Assembly: GCF_001570485.1 (NCBI RefSeq)
Contig: NZ_BCTA01000043.1
Coordinates: 1 to 50,063 of the forward strand
Direction of reading: 5' to 3'
DNA from: Mycolicibacterium novocastrense
GTDB lineage: Bacteria; Actinomycetota; Actinomycetes; Mycobacteriales; Mycobacteriaceae
Length of the DNA stretch: 50,063 nucleotides
The notes under the pieces were generated by a model. That model did no database searches. It was given only the letters and a program-made list of their open reading frames with translations, and was not told where the DNA came from. This document shows positions 23,099 through 32,008 of this stretch, in pieces. Each line of letters starts with the position of its first letter. The stretch's first letter is position 1. Both the position numbers and the translations under genes were made by a program.

Positions 23099-23953
23099 AT
23101 GGCCTCGACGTACGTACCCCCGGTGCTGGTGCCCTTCGTCCGCTTCTTCGGCAAGGTCGGCCCCCCGATCGGGCGGCTCGGCCACATGCTGGTTTTCTTC
23201 GTCCGGGCGATCGTCGCGATCCCGTTGGCGCTTCGGCACTATCGCTCCGAGTTCGTCCGCCTGCTGTCCGATATCGCCTGGGGCAACGGTTCTTTGGTGG
23301 TCGGAGGCGGAACCGCCGGGGTGGCGATCGTCCTCGGCGTCACCGTCGGAGCGCTGGTCGGCATCGAGGGTTACAACTTCCTCGACCTGCTCGGCCTGGG
23401 TCCCGCGACGGGAATCATCTCCTCACTGGTCAACACCCGCGAACTCGCCCCGATCGCGCTGTCGCTGGCGTTCGCCACCCAGGCCGGCTGCCGGTTCACC
23501 GCGCAGCTGGGCTCCATGCGCATCGCCGAAGAGATCGACGCCCTTGACTCACTGGCGATCCGGCCCATTCCGTACCTCGTCACCACCCGCCTGATGGCCT
23601 CGGTGATCGCGGTGATCCCGCTCTACGTCGTCTGCCTGGCGGTCAGCTACCTGACCACACAGGTCGTCGTGTACGTCATCAGCGGGGGATCGACAGGCTC
23701 GTATCTGCACTACTTCACGCTGATGCTGTCGGGCCAGGACATCCTGTATTCGCTTCTCAAAGCGATCGTCTTCGTCTGGATCGCCACGACGATCCAGTGT
23801 TACTACGGCTTTTATGCCAGTGGCGGGCACGAGGGCGTCGGGGTCGCCGCCGGACATGCCATGCGGGCCAGCATCACCGTGGTGATCATCGTCAACATGC
23901 TTCTCACCATGGCGCTGTGGAACGTCGACTCCGGAGCGAGGTTTGGGGGGTAG
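23099..23953 (+). CDS. YrbE-type permease B of the mce transporter
   Basis: 284 residues, second MlaE-family permease, starting 1 nt after the YrbEA stop (TGACATG). The coupling segment is CRFTAQLGSMRIAEEIDALDSLAIRPIPYLVTTR. About six membrane segments; the GHEGVGVAAGHAMRASITVV stretch near the C terminus is typical of mycobacterial YrbEB. It pairs with YrbEA as a heterodimeric permease. Confidence 0.92.
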   Translation: MASTYVPPVLVPFVRFFGKVGPPIGRLGHMLVFFVRAIVAIPLALRHYRSEFVRLLSDIAWGNGSLVVGGGTAGVAIVLGVTVGALVGIEGYNFLDLLGLGPATGIISSLVNTRELAPIALSLAFATQAGCRFTAQLGSMRIAEEIDALDSLAIRPIPYLVTTRLMASVIAVIPLYVVCLAVSYLTTQVVVYVISGGSTGSYLHYFTLMLSGQDILYSLLKAIVFVWIATTIQCYYGFYASGGHEGVGVAAGHAMRASITVVIIVNMLLTMALWNVDSGARFGG

Positions 23954-25465
23954 GTGGCGAATTCCTTTGATCTGGACGGGCGGGGCCCCACCGATCGCCA
24001 GTTGATCGGAGCCGGTATCGCCGTTGCCGTTGTGCTGGCGTTGATTTCGGTGACCCTGTTGGTCAAGGCGACGGGACGCCTCGATCCGTTCGTGCGTGTC
24101 GTGGCGAATCTCGTCAACGTCGGTGACGGACTGCCGCAACGCTCAGACGTGAAGTACCACGGTGTCCTGGTCGGAGCCGTCGACAGTGTCACCCCGGCAG
24201 CGCACGGAAACCCCAACTACGTCCACATCAACCTCGATCCGCACTACGCCCGCTCCATACCGGCGAACGTCACGGCGCGGGTCGTGCCCAGCAACGTGTT
24301 CGCGGTGTCGTCGGTGCAACTGGTGGATCCCGCCGGCGGGACGGCGAATGATCCAAGCGAGCAACGCGGACCGGCGATCAGTGCGGGGGCGCACATTCCG
24401 GAAGACACCGAGCTGCCCACCGTGCTGTTTCAGACCACGATCAGTAAGTTGCGCGACATCCTGGCCGCCACCGGCCGCGGTCGCGAGGACAAGACGGTGG
24501 GCGTCCTGGCGGCCGTGAACGAGGCCACCGAGGATCGCCGCACCGAACTGCTCACCAGTGGCGCGCAACTGAATCGGATGCTCGATCAGCTCAACGCGAT
24601 CGTCGCCACCGATCCGGGCCCGACCACGGTCTCGGCGCTTGTCGATGCGACGCGGGGGCTGCAGGCCACCGCGCCGGAGCTGATCGACGCGCTGCACATG
24701 GCCGTCGAACCGATGCAGACCCTGGTGCAGCAGCGCGCTCAACTCGACGCGCTGATCAGTGGCGGTATGCACACCATGGGAACCACGCACACTGCACTGA
24801 ACAACCACACCGACCGGCTGGTCACGACCACCTCGGAGCTGACGCCGGTGATGGGGATCCTGGCCGACACCTCACATCACTGGCTGCCGGCCTTCATCAA
24901 GCTGAACGGCTTGTCCGACAAGTTCTTCAACGAGGTCTGGCGGCCCGAGCGCGATGTCGGCAACATGCGGATGAACTTCTCCCTGACCCCGAGCTACACC
25001 TACACCCGGGCCGACTGCCCGCGGTACGGGGAACTGAAGGGTCCCAGCTGTTACACCGCGCCCCTGGTGGTGACCCGGCCGGAGTTGCCCGACGTCCTTC
25101 TGCCGCAGAACTATCAGCCGCCCAAGGATCTGGCGCCTCCACCGGGCACGGTACTCGGCGAGAACGGAAACCTGATCGCCGTGGGTCCGCCGCTGGTGAA
25201 CCCCAATCCCAGCCTCGCCGACCCGAACCCACCACTGCCACCGTGGATGTCGCCCGCACCGCCGGTGCCGGGAACGGCGAACGACGCGTTGGTGCCGATA
25301 CCGCCACCACCGGTGAACCAGTCGCCTGTGGCGCCGGTTGCACCCAAACCGGGTGATTCGCCCCGGGCACCCGCGCCGCCGCCGGCCGCGCCCGCACCGC
25401 CACCGGCCGCGCCCGCACCGGCGCCGCCGCTGCCCGCCGAAGCCGTGATCGGGGGGACCCGATGA
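23954..25465 (+). CDS. mceA: MceA-type substrate-binding protein
   Basis: 503 residues from a GTG directly after the YrbEB TAG. One N-terminal membrane helix (17-38) anchors a periplasmic MCE domain (about 42-125, with LPQRSDVKYHGVLVGAVDSV) and a long helical region (145-325) thought to build the lipid tunnel with MceB-F. Conserved Cys in RADCPRYG and GPSCYTAP are likely disulfide-bonded. The last 100 residues are Pro/Ala-rich (APPPAAPAP repeats) and end in LPAEAVIGGTR, a tail that resembles the end of MceE in this operon. ATGA overlap with mceB. Confidence 0.93.
   Translation: MANSFDLDGRGPTDRQLIGAGIAVAVVLALISVTLLVKATGRLDPFVRVVANLVNVGDGLPQRSDVKYHGVLVGAVDSVTPAAHGNPNYVHINLDPHYARSIPANVTARVVPSNVFAVSSVQLVDPAGGTANDPSEQRGPAISAGAHIPEDTELPTVLFQTTISKLRDILAATGRGREDKTVGVLAAVNEATEDRRTELLTSGAQLNRMLDQLNAIVATDPGPTTVSALVDATRGLQATAPELIDALHMAVEPMQTLVQQRAQLDALISGGMHTMGTTHTALNNHTDRLVTTTSELTPVMGILADTSHHWLPAFIKLNGLSDKFFNEVWRPERDVGNMRMNFSLTPSYTYTRADCPRYGELKGPSCYTAPLVVTRPELPDVLLPQNYQPPKDLAPPPGTVLGENGNLIAVGPPLVNPNPSLADPNPPLPPWMSPAPPVPGTANDALVPIPPPPVNQSPVAPVAPKPGDSPRAPAPPPAAPAPPPAAPAPAPPLPAEAVIGGTR
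25379..25420 (+). repeat. 21-bp direct repeat coding for the Pro/Ala tail of MceA
   Basis: A 16-bp core is repeated exactly with 21-bp offset (25384-25399 and 25405-25420) and encodes two copies of PPPAAPA. It is in frame, so copy number can vary. Confidence 0.8.
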
Positions 25466-26517
25466 AATATCGTGCCGCACTCGTCGGGCTGTCACTGTTC
25501 ATGGTGGTGGCGCTGACGTTGACCTGGCTTGTCTACGTCACGCTGCGCCGGGACGTCGCCGGCTCGACGGTGCCCTACGCCGCGGTCTTCACCGATGTCT
25601 TCGGGCTACGCGAAGGTGACGACGTCCGGATGGCCGGCGTCCGGGTGGGTCGGGTGGAAAGCATTGACCTGCAAGGCAAACACGCCAAGGTGTCGTTCGT
25701 CGTGCAACGCGACCAGCAGCTGCTCGGCACCACCGTCGCCTCGGTGACCTACCAGAACATCGTCGGGCAGCGGTACCTCGGCCTGTCGCTGGGGAACCTG
25801 GGATCGCCCGATCCGCTACCCGCCGGCAGCGTCATCCCGGTCGAACAGACCGATCCGTCGTTCGACGTGGGCAGGCTGCTCAACGGGTACGAACCGCTGT
25901 TCAGCGTGCTCGACCCGCGGCATGCCGACAACCTCACCAAGGGTGTCATCCAGTCGCTCCAGGGCGACGAGGGGTCGATCACCGCATTGATCGACCAGAC
26001 CGCGCAGCTGACCGACGCGTTCGCCGGCCGCGACGAGGAACTCGGCGGGGTGATCACCGACCTGAACCTCGTGGTCGCCAACCTCGCCCGACACAACGAC
26101 GACCTCGACCACATCATCGGTGAAGCACGCTCGGTGGTCTCGACCTTCGACGCGCGACGGCCCCAACTGGTGGATTCGATGGGCTCGATCGCCAAAGTGG
26201 TGCGCCAGCTGTCGACGATCTCCGACGAGGTCTACCCGTCGCTGAACGAACTCGTTCAGCGCGAACCGGGTTTCGCGCAGCACATGGTCAAGATCGAACC
26301 GCAACTGGCCTTCGTCGGGGCCAATCTGCCGTTGATGCTGAAGGGATTTGCGCGCATCACCGGCGAGGGCACCTACGCCAGCGCCTACGCGTGCAACCTC
26401 GACGGCACCGCGTTCTTCCCCGGGCTCAACGACGTGACCCCGATCGTCGTCGACGCGGCCACCCCCGGCAACAAAGCCCGCTACACCCCCAAGTGCAGGA
26501 ATATGGCCAATGGCTGA
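25462..26517 (+). CDS. mceB: MceB-type protein
   Basis: 351 residues, starting in the ATGA overlap with mceA. N-terminal membrane helix about 6-28, MCE domain about 35-120 (FTDVFGLREGDDVRMAGVRVGRVESIDL), then helical region with NDDLDHIIGEARSVVSTFDARRP, and a Cys-containing end (YACNLDG, TPKCRNMANG). No proline tail. It overlaps mceC by 8 nt. One subunit of the hexameric periplasmic Mce assembly. Confidence 0.93.
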   Translation: MKYRAALVGLSLFMVVALTLTWLVYVTLRRDVAGSTVPYAAVFTDVFGLREGDDVRMAGVRVGRVESIDLQGKHAKVSFVVQRDQQLLGTTVASVTYQNIVGQRYLGLSLGNLGSPDPLPAGSVIPVEQTDPSFDVGRLLNGYEPLFSVLDPRHADNLTKGVIQSLQGDEGSITALIDQTAQLTDAFAGRDEELGGVITDLNLVVANLARHNDDLDHIIGEARSVVSTFDARRPQLVDSMGSIAKVVRQLSTISDEVYPSLNELVQREPGFAQHMVKIEPQLAFVGANLPLMLKGFARITGEGTYASAYACNLDGTAFFPGLNDVTPIVVDAATPGNKARYTPKCRNMANG

Positions 26518-27556
26518 TCGAACACTCAACGCCGCGCGCAGGCGGCGCCCCCTGGAGAGCTACAGCAAGATCTGGTTGGGAGTCGTTGCCGTCGCGGTGG
26601 TTTCGGCTCTCATCGGAGCGCTGATGTTGGTGAGAGTCGCCGACTTCGGTTACCGCCATTACACCGCGCGTTTTCTGCAAGCCGCGGCGCTGCAACCGGG
26701 CAATCCGATCACCGTGGCCGGCATCCCGGTGGGCGAGGTGTCGAGCATGGAACTCAAGGGTGACCATGTCGAGGCGGACCTGAAAGTCCGCAACGACGTC
26801 GTGCTCGGTGAAGACTCGCGCGCCTCGATCAAGATCACGACGATCCTGGGATCGCGCTACCTCGCGCTGTATCCCGACGGGCCAGGATCGTTGCCCGACG
26901 ACACTTTCGACCTGACGCACACCGAGGTGCCCTACGACCTGCAGGAGGCGCTGGCCGACGTCACCACCACCTACGAGCAGGTCGACTCCGATCAGTTCGC
27001 CGAAACCCTGGCGATTCTGGGCCGCCAGCTGGAGACCCTGCCCCCGGTCGTTCCGCAGGCGTTGGAGAACACCCACACGCTGTCGACGATCATCGCCGAA
27101 CGCCGCGACCAGTTGGGCGAGCTACTCAAGACGACGGAACTGGTCAGCTCCACGCTGCGTCGCCAGCAATCCACGATCGGCAGCCTGATGGATCAGGGCA
27201 ACTCGTTGCTCGGTGAGTTCGTCGCGCGGCGTGCCACGTTCCACGCGATGATGGACGGGCTGACCAACCTGGTGGAGACGTTGAGCAGCATTGTGATCGA
27301 CGATCGGCCCGAGCTCGAGGAGCTGCTCGACAACCTGCGGCAGCTTTCCACTCTGCTCGGCCGAAACGACGGCATGGTGCGCAGCATCCTGCAGTCGGGG
27401 GCCGTCGCACTACGCAACATGACCAACATCACCGGCACCGGCAACGCGATCGACTTCAACGCCTCCAGCGGCCTGCTGGTCGACTCCTGGATGTGTGCAA
27501 TCAGCGGTCGTGCCAAGCAGTTCGGCATGCTCGAGTACTACCAGGACTGCAAATGA
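26510..27556 (+). CDS. mceC: MceC-type protein
   Basis: 348 residues. Basic N terminus (NAARRRRPLESYSKIWLG) and membrane helix about 22-43, MCE domain about 48-130 (LQPGNPITVAGIPVGEVSSMELKGDHVEADLKV), helical region to about 300, and a short C-terminal segment with paired cysteines (WMCAISG, YYQDCK). Gene overlap on both sides is typical of mce operons and supports equal expression of the subunits. Confidence 0.93.
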   Translation: MADRTLNAARRRRPLESYSKIWLGVVAVAVVSALIGALMLVRVADFGYRHYTARFLQAAALQPGNPITVAGIPVGEVSSMELKGDHVEADLKVRNDVVLGEDSRASIKITTILGSRYLALYPDGPGSLPDDTFDLTHTEVPYDLQEALADVTTTYEQVDSDQFAETLAILGRQLETLPPVVPQALENTHTLSTIIAERRDQLGELLKTTELVSSTLRRQQSTIGSLMDQGNSLLGEFVARRATFHAMMDGLTNLVETLSSIVIDDRPELEELLDNLRQLSTLLGRNDGMVRSILQSGAVALRNMTNITGTGNAIDFNASSGLLVDSWMCAISGRAKQFGMLEYYQDCK

Positions 27557-27578
27557 GCCAGGCATCCGAGGAGCGAGT

Positions 27579-28697
27579 GTGAAAAGCACCAGGTCCAAGA
27601 TCATCGCGGTGGTCGCCGTCGGCCTCGCCGTAGCACTGGCCGCGGCCGTGGTGGTGGTCAAGTTCGCAGTGGATCAGCTCGACACCATCACTGTCACCGC
27701 CCAATTCGACAGCGCCGCAGGGTTATACGAGGGCAATGTGGTCGCGGTCCTCGGGATGCCGGTGGGCAAGGTCACCAAGATCACCACCAAGGGTGGTTAC
27801 GTCGAGGTCGATTTCACCGTCGACAAGGATGTCAAGGTGCCCGCCGACGTCCAGGCCGCCACCATCTCGAACTCGATCCTCACCGATCGCCAGATCGAGT
27901 TGACCCCGCCCTACCGTGACGGCCCCACCTTGCAGAACCACGACACCATCGGTTTGAACCGCACCCGGACACCGGTCGAATTCGCCAGGGTACTCGACGT
28001 TCTCGACAAGCTCGCGCTGTCGCTGCGCGGTGACGGGAAGGGAGACGGCCCGATCGCCGATGTGGTGGACGCCAGCGCGGCGATCGTCGACGGCAACGGC
28101 CAGCAGATGAAGGACGCGCTGGGTGAACTGTCGCATGCGTTGCGGCTCAGCGCCGATCGCGGCACCGTGACCAAGGATCAGCTCACCACCATCGTGCGCA
28201 ACGTGAGTTCGCTGTCGGAGGCGGCGGCCCGCAACGACTCGATGATGCGGGAGTTCGGTTCGTCCGTGCGGGCCCTGAGCCAGATCCTGGCCGACGAGGA
28301 ACTCGGCAGTGGCACCACCGGTAAGAAGATCAACGAGGTGTTGACCAACACCGGCGAAGTGTTGGAAAAGCACCGGGATTCGATCAAGGATCTCGTCGCC
28401 AACGGTGACATCGTGTTGAACACCGCGGTCGACCACGAACGCGATCTGATGGAGTTTCTCGACCTCGCGCCGATGACCCTGGACAACCTCTACAACGTCG
28501 CCGACCAGAAGAACGGCGCGCTGCGGGTGAAGGTGGTCACCGACAAGGTCCTGTTCGACAACCAGCTGATCAAGGAGGTCTGCAACATGATGGGCCTGCG
28601 CCAGTTGGGTTGCAGCACGGGAACATTGCAGGACTTCGGACCGGATTTCGGGTTGACGTACATGCTCGAAGGGCTTGCGGCGATGGGGCAGAAGTGA
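27579..28697 (+). CDS. mceD: MceD-type protein
   Basis: 372 residues from the GTG at 27579, preceded by GGAG; longer frames lack a ribosome binding site. Membrane helix about 8-29 (KIIAVVAVGLAVALAAAVVVVKF), MCE domain about 35-120 (AAGLYEGNVVAVLGMPVGKVTKITTKGGYVEVDF), long helical region, and a C-terminal segment with Cys residues (EVCNMMGLRQLGCST). The stop shares one base with the ATG of mceE (TGATG). Confidence 0.93.
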   Translation: MKSTRSKIIAVVAVGLAVALAAAVVVVKFAVDQLDTITVTAQFDSAAGLYEGNVVAVLGMPVGKVTKITTKGGYVEVDFTVDKDVKVPADVQAATISNSILTDRQIELTPPYRDGPTLQNHDTIGLNRTRTPVEFARVLDVLDKLALSLRGDGKGDGPIADVVDASAAIVDGNGQQMKDALGELSHALRLSADRGTVTKDQLTTIVRNVSSLSEAAARNDSMMREFGSSVRALSQILADEELGSGTTGKKINEVLTNTGEVLEKHRDSIKDLVANGDIVLNTAVDHERDLMEFLDLAPMTLDNLYNVADQKNGALRVKVVTDKVLFDNQLIKEVCNMMGLRQLGCSTGTLQDFGPDFGLTYMLEGLAAMGQK

Positions 28698-30028
28698 TGG
28701 CCACCGTCCGGAACCGCCGGCGGCGGCTGGCAGCGGCCCTGGCGATGAGCGGGTGCCTGGTCGTCTCCGGCTGCGCCACCGAGGGTCTGTCGAGTCTGCC
28801 GCTGCCGGCACCCAGTGTGGGCTCGGGTGGATACCGGGTAACCGCCGTGTTCTCCAACGCACTGAACCTGCCGGCGAACGCGAAGGTCAAGCTGGCCGGC
28901 GCCGATGTCGGCCAGATGGAGTCGATGGTGGCCCGCAACTACACCGCGGTCACCACATTGCGGATCATGGACGGTGTGCAGTTGCCGCAGGGCAGCACGG
29001 CCGAATTACGTTCTGCGACACCGCTGGGGGACGTGTTCGTGGCGATCAAGCCGCCGAGTCCGGTGGAACCGGACACGCCGCTGCTCAAGGACGGCGACAC
29101 CATTCCCCTGGAGTCGACGACGGCCGCGGCCACGGTCGAATCGGTGTTGGGTTCGGCCGCGATCCTGGTCAACGGCGGTGCGGTGCGCAACTTCACCAAC
29201 ATCATCAACGGTCTGGGCAAGGCGACCGGTGACGAGGGCCAGGCGTTCGGCGCCCTCATCCGCAAGACCAACGACACGCTCGGCAGGCTCAACGCGCGTT
29301 CGGACGAGATCTCGACCGCGATGACCGAGACTTCGCGGTTGGCCAACTCCATCGCCGCCAAGAACCAGGTGATAGCCGACGTGATGGCTGAGGCCCGCCC
29401 GGCCACCGACACGTTGGCGGCCCACACCACCCAAATCGCCGATCTCGTCCAACAGCTCGGCGATGTCTCGAACCAGATGCGCAAGTTCCCGTCGATCGCG
29501 GGCACCGACACCAGCGGACGCAGTGTCATCGCCGATGCGAACACCGTTGCGCGCGCGTGGAACGACGTCGCGCTGGCTCCTGGCGCCACGCTCTACGCGC
29601 TGAACCGGTTGATGCCGCCGTTCCTCAAGACGTTGACCAGTAGCTCGATCGCGCTGGACGCCAGCGTCGACCGTTTGGTCCTGGGGTCCATCCCCGACAT
29701 CGGATACGCCGGCGACCCGGGGCTGCACGGACCCAAGCGCCACGACTGGCATCAGCTGGTGGGCACGCTGCAGTACACGCTGTTTCGGTTGCAGGAGCGG
29801 GTCGTTGGCAGGGGGCCGGGGGTACCGCAAGTCCCGGTGATCCCCAGCCCGACGGAGCCCGGTGAGATCATCGTCGCGCCCCAGCATGGGCCTGCGCCGG
29901 CCGCCGCTCCTGGACGGGCCGCCGCTCCCCAAGCGCCGCCGGTCGCTCCGCCGCCGTCGCCGCCGTCGCCGCCGTCGCCGCCGTCGCCGCCGTCGCCTGC
30001 CCCGCTGCCCGCCGAGGCCCCACGATGA
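28697..30028 (+). CDS. mceE: MceE-type lipoprotein
   Basis: 443 residues. The start RNRRRRLAAALAMSGCLVVSGC gives a type II signal with lipobox VSGC and lipidated Cys26, the feature that marks MceE (LprK-like) subunits. MCE domain about 42-130 (NLPANAKVKLAGADVGQMESMV), helical region to about 330, then a proline-rich tail with (PPS)n repeats ending in LPAEAPR. The 3' end overlaps mceF by ATGA. Confidence 0.94.
   Translation: MATVRNRRRRLAAALAMSGCLVVSGCATEGLSSLPLPAPSVGSGGYRVTAVFSNALNLPANAKVKLAGADVGQMESMVARNYTAVTTLRIMDGVQLPQGSTAELRSATPLGDVFVAIKPPSPVEPDTPLLKDGDTIPLESTTAAATVESVLGSAAILVNGGAVRNFTNIINGLGKATGDEGQAFGALIRKTNDTLGRLNARSDEISTAMTETSRLANSIAAKNQVIADVMAEARPATDTLAAHTTQIADLVQQLGDVSNQMRKFPSIAGTDTSGRSVIADANTVARAWNDVALAPGATLYALNRLMPPFLKTLTSSSIALDASVDRLVLGSIPDIGYAGDPGLHGPKRHDWHQLVGTLQYTLFRLQERVVGRGPGVPQVPVIPSPTEPGEIIVAPQHGPAPAAAPGRAAAPQAPPVAPPPSPPSPPSPPSPPSPAPLPAEAPR
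29951..29995 (+). repeat. 9-bp repeat coding for the PPS tail of MceE
   Basis: Five tandem CCGCCGTCG units encode Pro-Pro-Ser repeats. The array is pure enough to be prone to slippage, and in frame. Its location in the extended tail of a surface lipoprotein would tolerate length change. Confidence 0.85.
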
Positions 30029-31275
30029 TCGGCGCTGCCGCCGCCCGCATCGTCGGCCTCGTCCGGTTCGGTTACCGTCGCCGGGCCTGGCTGTCGGCGA
30101 TCGCGTTGGTCATGACGCTCGTGGTGGCGACCGCGTATCTGTTGTTCGGTGCGTTACAGGTGAATCCGCTCGCGTCGACGTACCGGCTCACCGTCGAACT
30201 GCCGGCGTCGGCCGGGTTGTTGCCCAATCAGGATGTGACGCTGCGCGGAGTGCGGATCGGCCGGGTGGAACGACTCGACCTCACGCCCGGCGGCGTCAAC
30301 GCGGTGGTGACCGTCAACTCGACGACGCAGATCCCGAAATCGTCTGCCGTGCGGGTCTCGGGGCTGTCCCCGGCCGGTGAGCAGTACATCGACTTCGTTC
30401 CCGACGATCAGACGGGCCCGTTCCTTGCGGACGGCGCAGTGGTCGGTCAGGGCCGGGCCACGATTCCGGTGAGCCTGGCCGAGCTGCTCGCCAACGCCGA
30501 CGGGGCGCTGGCCCAGGCCGACACCGAGAAGCTCGAACTCATCAGACGAGAACTGAGTCTGAGCGAAGCCGGTCCGCAGAAGCTGGCCGACATCGTCGAC
30601 GGCGGCACCTTCCTGTTGTCGACCCTCGATTCGGTCCTGCCCGAGACCAGTTCGCTGTTGCGCACCAGCCAGGTGGTGTTCACCCTCGTCGCCGACAAGA
30701 ACGCCGGAATCGATGCCGCCTCAGACAATCTCAGCGAGAGCTTCGTCGGAATCAACAAGTTGCGCGACGGCTATCGCCGGCTCACCGACCAGACACCCGG
30801 CGTCCTGAAGCACGTCGACAACCTGTTCGTCGACAACTCCGACACCATGGTGCAGCTGCTGGGCAATCTGAGCACCACGTCCCGGTTGCTCTACCTGCGG
30901 GTGCCGGCGCTGAACGCGCTGTTCCCGAAGCACCGCACATCGGTGCTCGACGCGCTCGGCGCCGCCATGCACAGCGGCGGATTGTGGGGAACCGCCGAGA
31001 TCTATCCCCGCTACACGTGCGACTACGGCACGCCCAAGCTGCCGCCGTCGAACGCGGACTACCCCGAACCGTTCATGTACACCTACTGCCGCGACGACCA
31101 CCCCGGAGTCCTGGTGCGCGGAGCCAAGAACGCACCACGACCCGCCGGAGACGACACCGCCGGGCCACCCCCGGGTGCCGACCTCGGCCGACAGATGGAC
31201 CCAACCCCGAAGGGGCGCTACACGATTCCGACGCCCTACGGTGGCCCGACGCTCCCGATCGAGCCGCCGCGCTGA
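30025..31275 (+). CDS. mceF: MceF-type protein
   Basis: 416 residues, starting in an ATGA overlap. Membrane helix about 22-45, MCE domain about 52-140 (SAGLLPNQDVTLRGVRIGRVERLDLTPGGVNAVVTV), helical region to about 290, and a C-terminal segment with YPRYTCDYGTPKLPPSNADYPEPFMYTYCRDDHPGV, the typical MceF end. It closes the set of six MCE subunits; no subunit is missing or truncated. Confidence 0.94.
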   Translation: MIGAAAARIVGLVRFGYRRRAWLSAIALVMTLVVATAYLLFGALQVNPLASTYRLTVELPASAGLLPNQDVTLRGVRIGRVERLDLTPGGVNAVVTVNSTTQIPKSSAVRVSGLSPAGEQYIDFVPDDQTGPFLADGAVVGQGRATIPVSLAELLANADGALAQADTEKLELIRRELSLSEAGPQKLADIVDGGTFLLSTLDSVLPETSSLLRTSQVVFTLVADKNAGIDAASDNLSESFVGINKLRDGYRRLTDQTPGVLKHVDNLFVDNSDTMVQLLGNLSTTSRLLYLRVPALNALFPKHRTSVLDALGAAMHSGGLWGTAEIYPRYTCDYGTPKLPPSNADYPEPFMYTYCRDDHPGVLVRGAKNAPRPAGDDTAGPPPGADLGRQMDPTPKGRYTIPTPYGGPTLPIEPPR

Positions 31276-31302
31276 CCGACGCCTATCCGTGAGGAGATAA
31301 CG

Positions 31303-31989
31303 ATGCCCGTGAGTACCGACCGAGACCGCGAGACCGACAAGCCCGACGCGCCGCAAGCCGACACGGCGGCCGAGTCCGATACCGCCACGTCCGACACCGC
31401 CACGTCCGACACCGCCGAAACCGACACCGCCGAATCCGATGCGAAGACTCCCGAAACCGAGTCCGGTGACGACGCCTCCAACGACTCCAACGGCGAAGGC
31501 ACCGCACGCAACTGGCGCCGCCCGGTTCTGCGCGGGGCGCTGATCCTGGCGTTCGTGGTGCTGCTCGGCGCAACCGGGTTCCTCGGCTGGCAACTGTGGC
31601 AGGAGCGTCAAATCGCACAGGCCGGTGAACAGGCCCAGGCCGCAGCGGTGACCTACGCACAGGTCTTGACGAGCATCGACTCGGCGAAGGTCGACGAGAA
31701 CTTCGATGCGGTGCTCGACGGGGCGACCGGCGAGTTCAAGGACATGTACTCACAGTCCAGCAGCCAACTGCGGCAGTTGCTGATCGACAACAAGGCATCC
31801 GCTCACGGGGTGGTGCTCGAATCGGCGGTCCAGTCGGCGACCAAGGACAAGGCGGTCGTGCTGCTGTTCGTCGACCAGTCCGTCACCAACACCAATGTGC
31901 CCGATCCGCGCATCGACCGCAGCCGTATCAAGATGACGATGGAGAACATCGACGGGCGTTGGCGGGCAAGCAAAGTCGAATTGCCGTGA
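31303..31989 (+). CDS. Mce-associated membrane protein (Mas)
   Basis: 228 residues; ATG at 31303 behind AGGAG. A long acidic cytoplasmic arm (1-70) with a (S/T)DTA-type repeat is followed by WRRP, one membrane helix (76-97) and a periplasmic NTF2-like domain of about 130 residues (AAAVTYAQVLTSIDSAKVDENFDAVLDGATGEFKDMYSQSSSQLRQLL). This is the layout of Mas proteins at the end of mce operons, thought to stabilise the complex. The length of the acidic arm is notable. Confidence 0.88.
   Translation: MPVSTDRDRETDKPDAPQADTAAESDTATSDTATSDTAETDTAESDAKTPETESGDDASNDSNGEGTARNWRRPVLRGALILAFVVLLGATGFLGWQLWQERQIAQAGEQAQAAAVTYAQVLTSIDSAKVDENFDAVLDGATGEFKDMYSQSSSQLRQLLIDNKASAHGVVLESAVQSATKDKAVVLLFVDQSVTNTNVPDPRIDRSRIKMTMENIDGRWRASKVELP
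31375..31440 (+). repeat. 15-bp tandem repeat coding for the acidic Thr/Asp arm of the Mas protein
   Basis: About four imperfect 15-bp units encode SDTAT/SDTAE/TDTAE. All are in frame, within the disordered N-terminal arm. Confidence 0.75.
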
Positions 31990-32008
31990 AGACGTGAGGA
32001 GACGTGAG

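Noticed and set aside
29951..29995. Short-unit array as a possible CRISPR or origin iteron
   Set aside because: It simply encodes the Pro-Pro-Ser tail of MceE in frame, and no replication gene is near.
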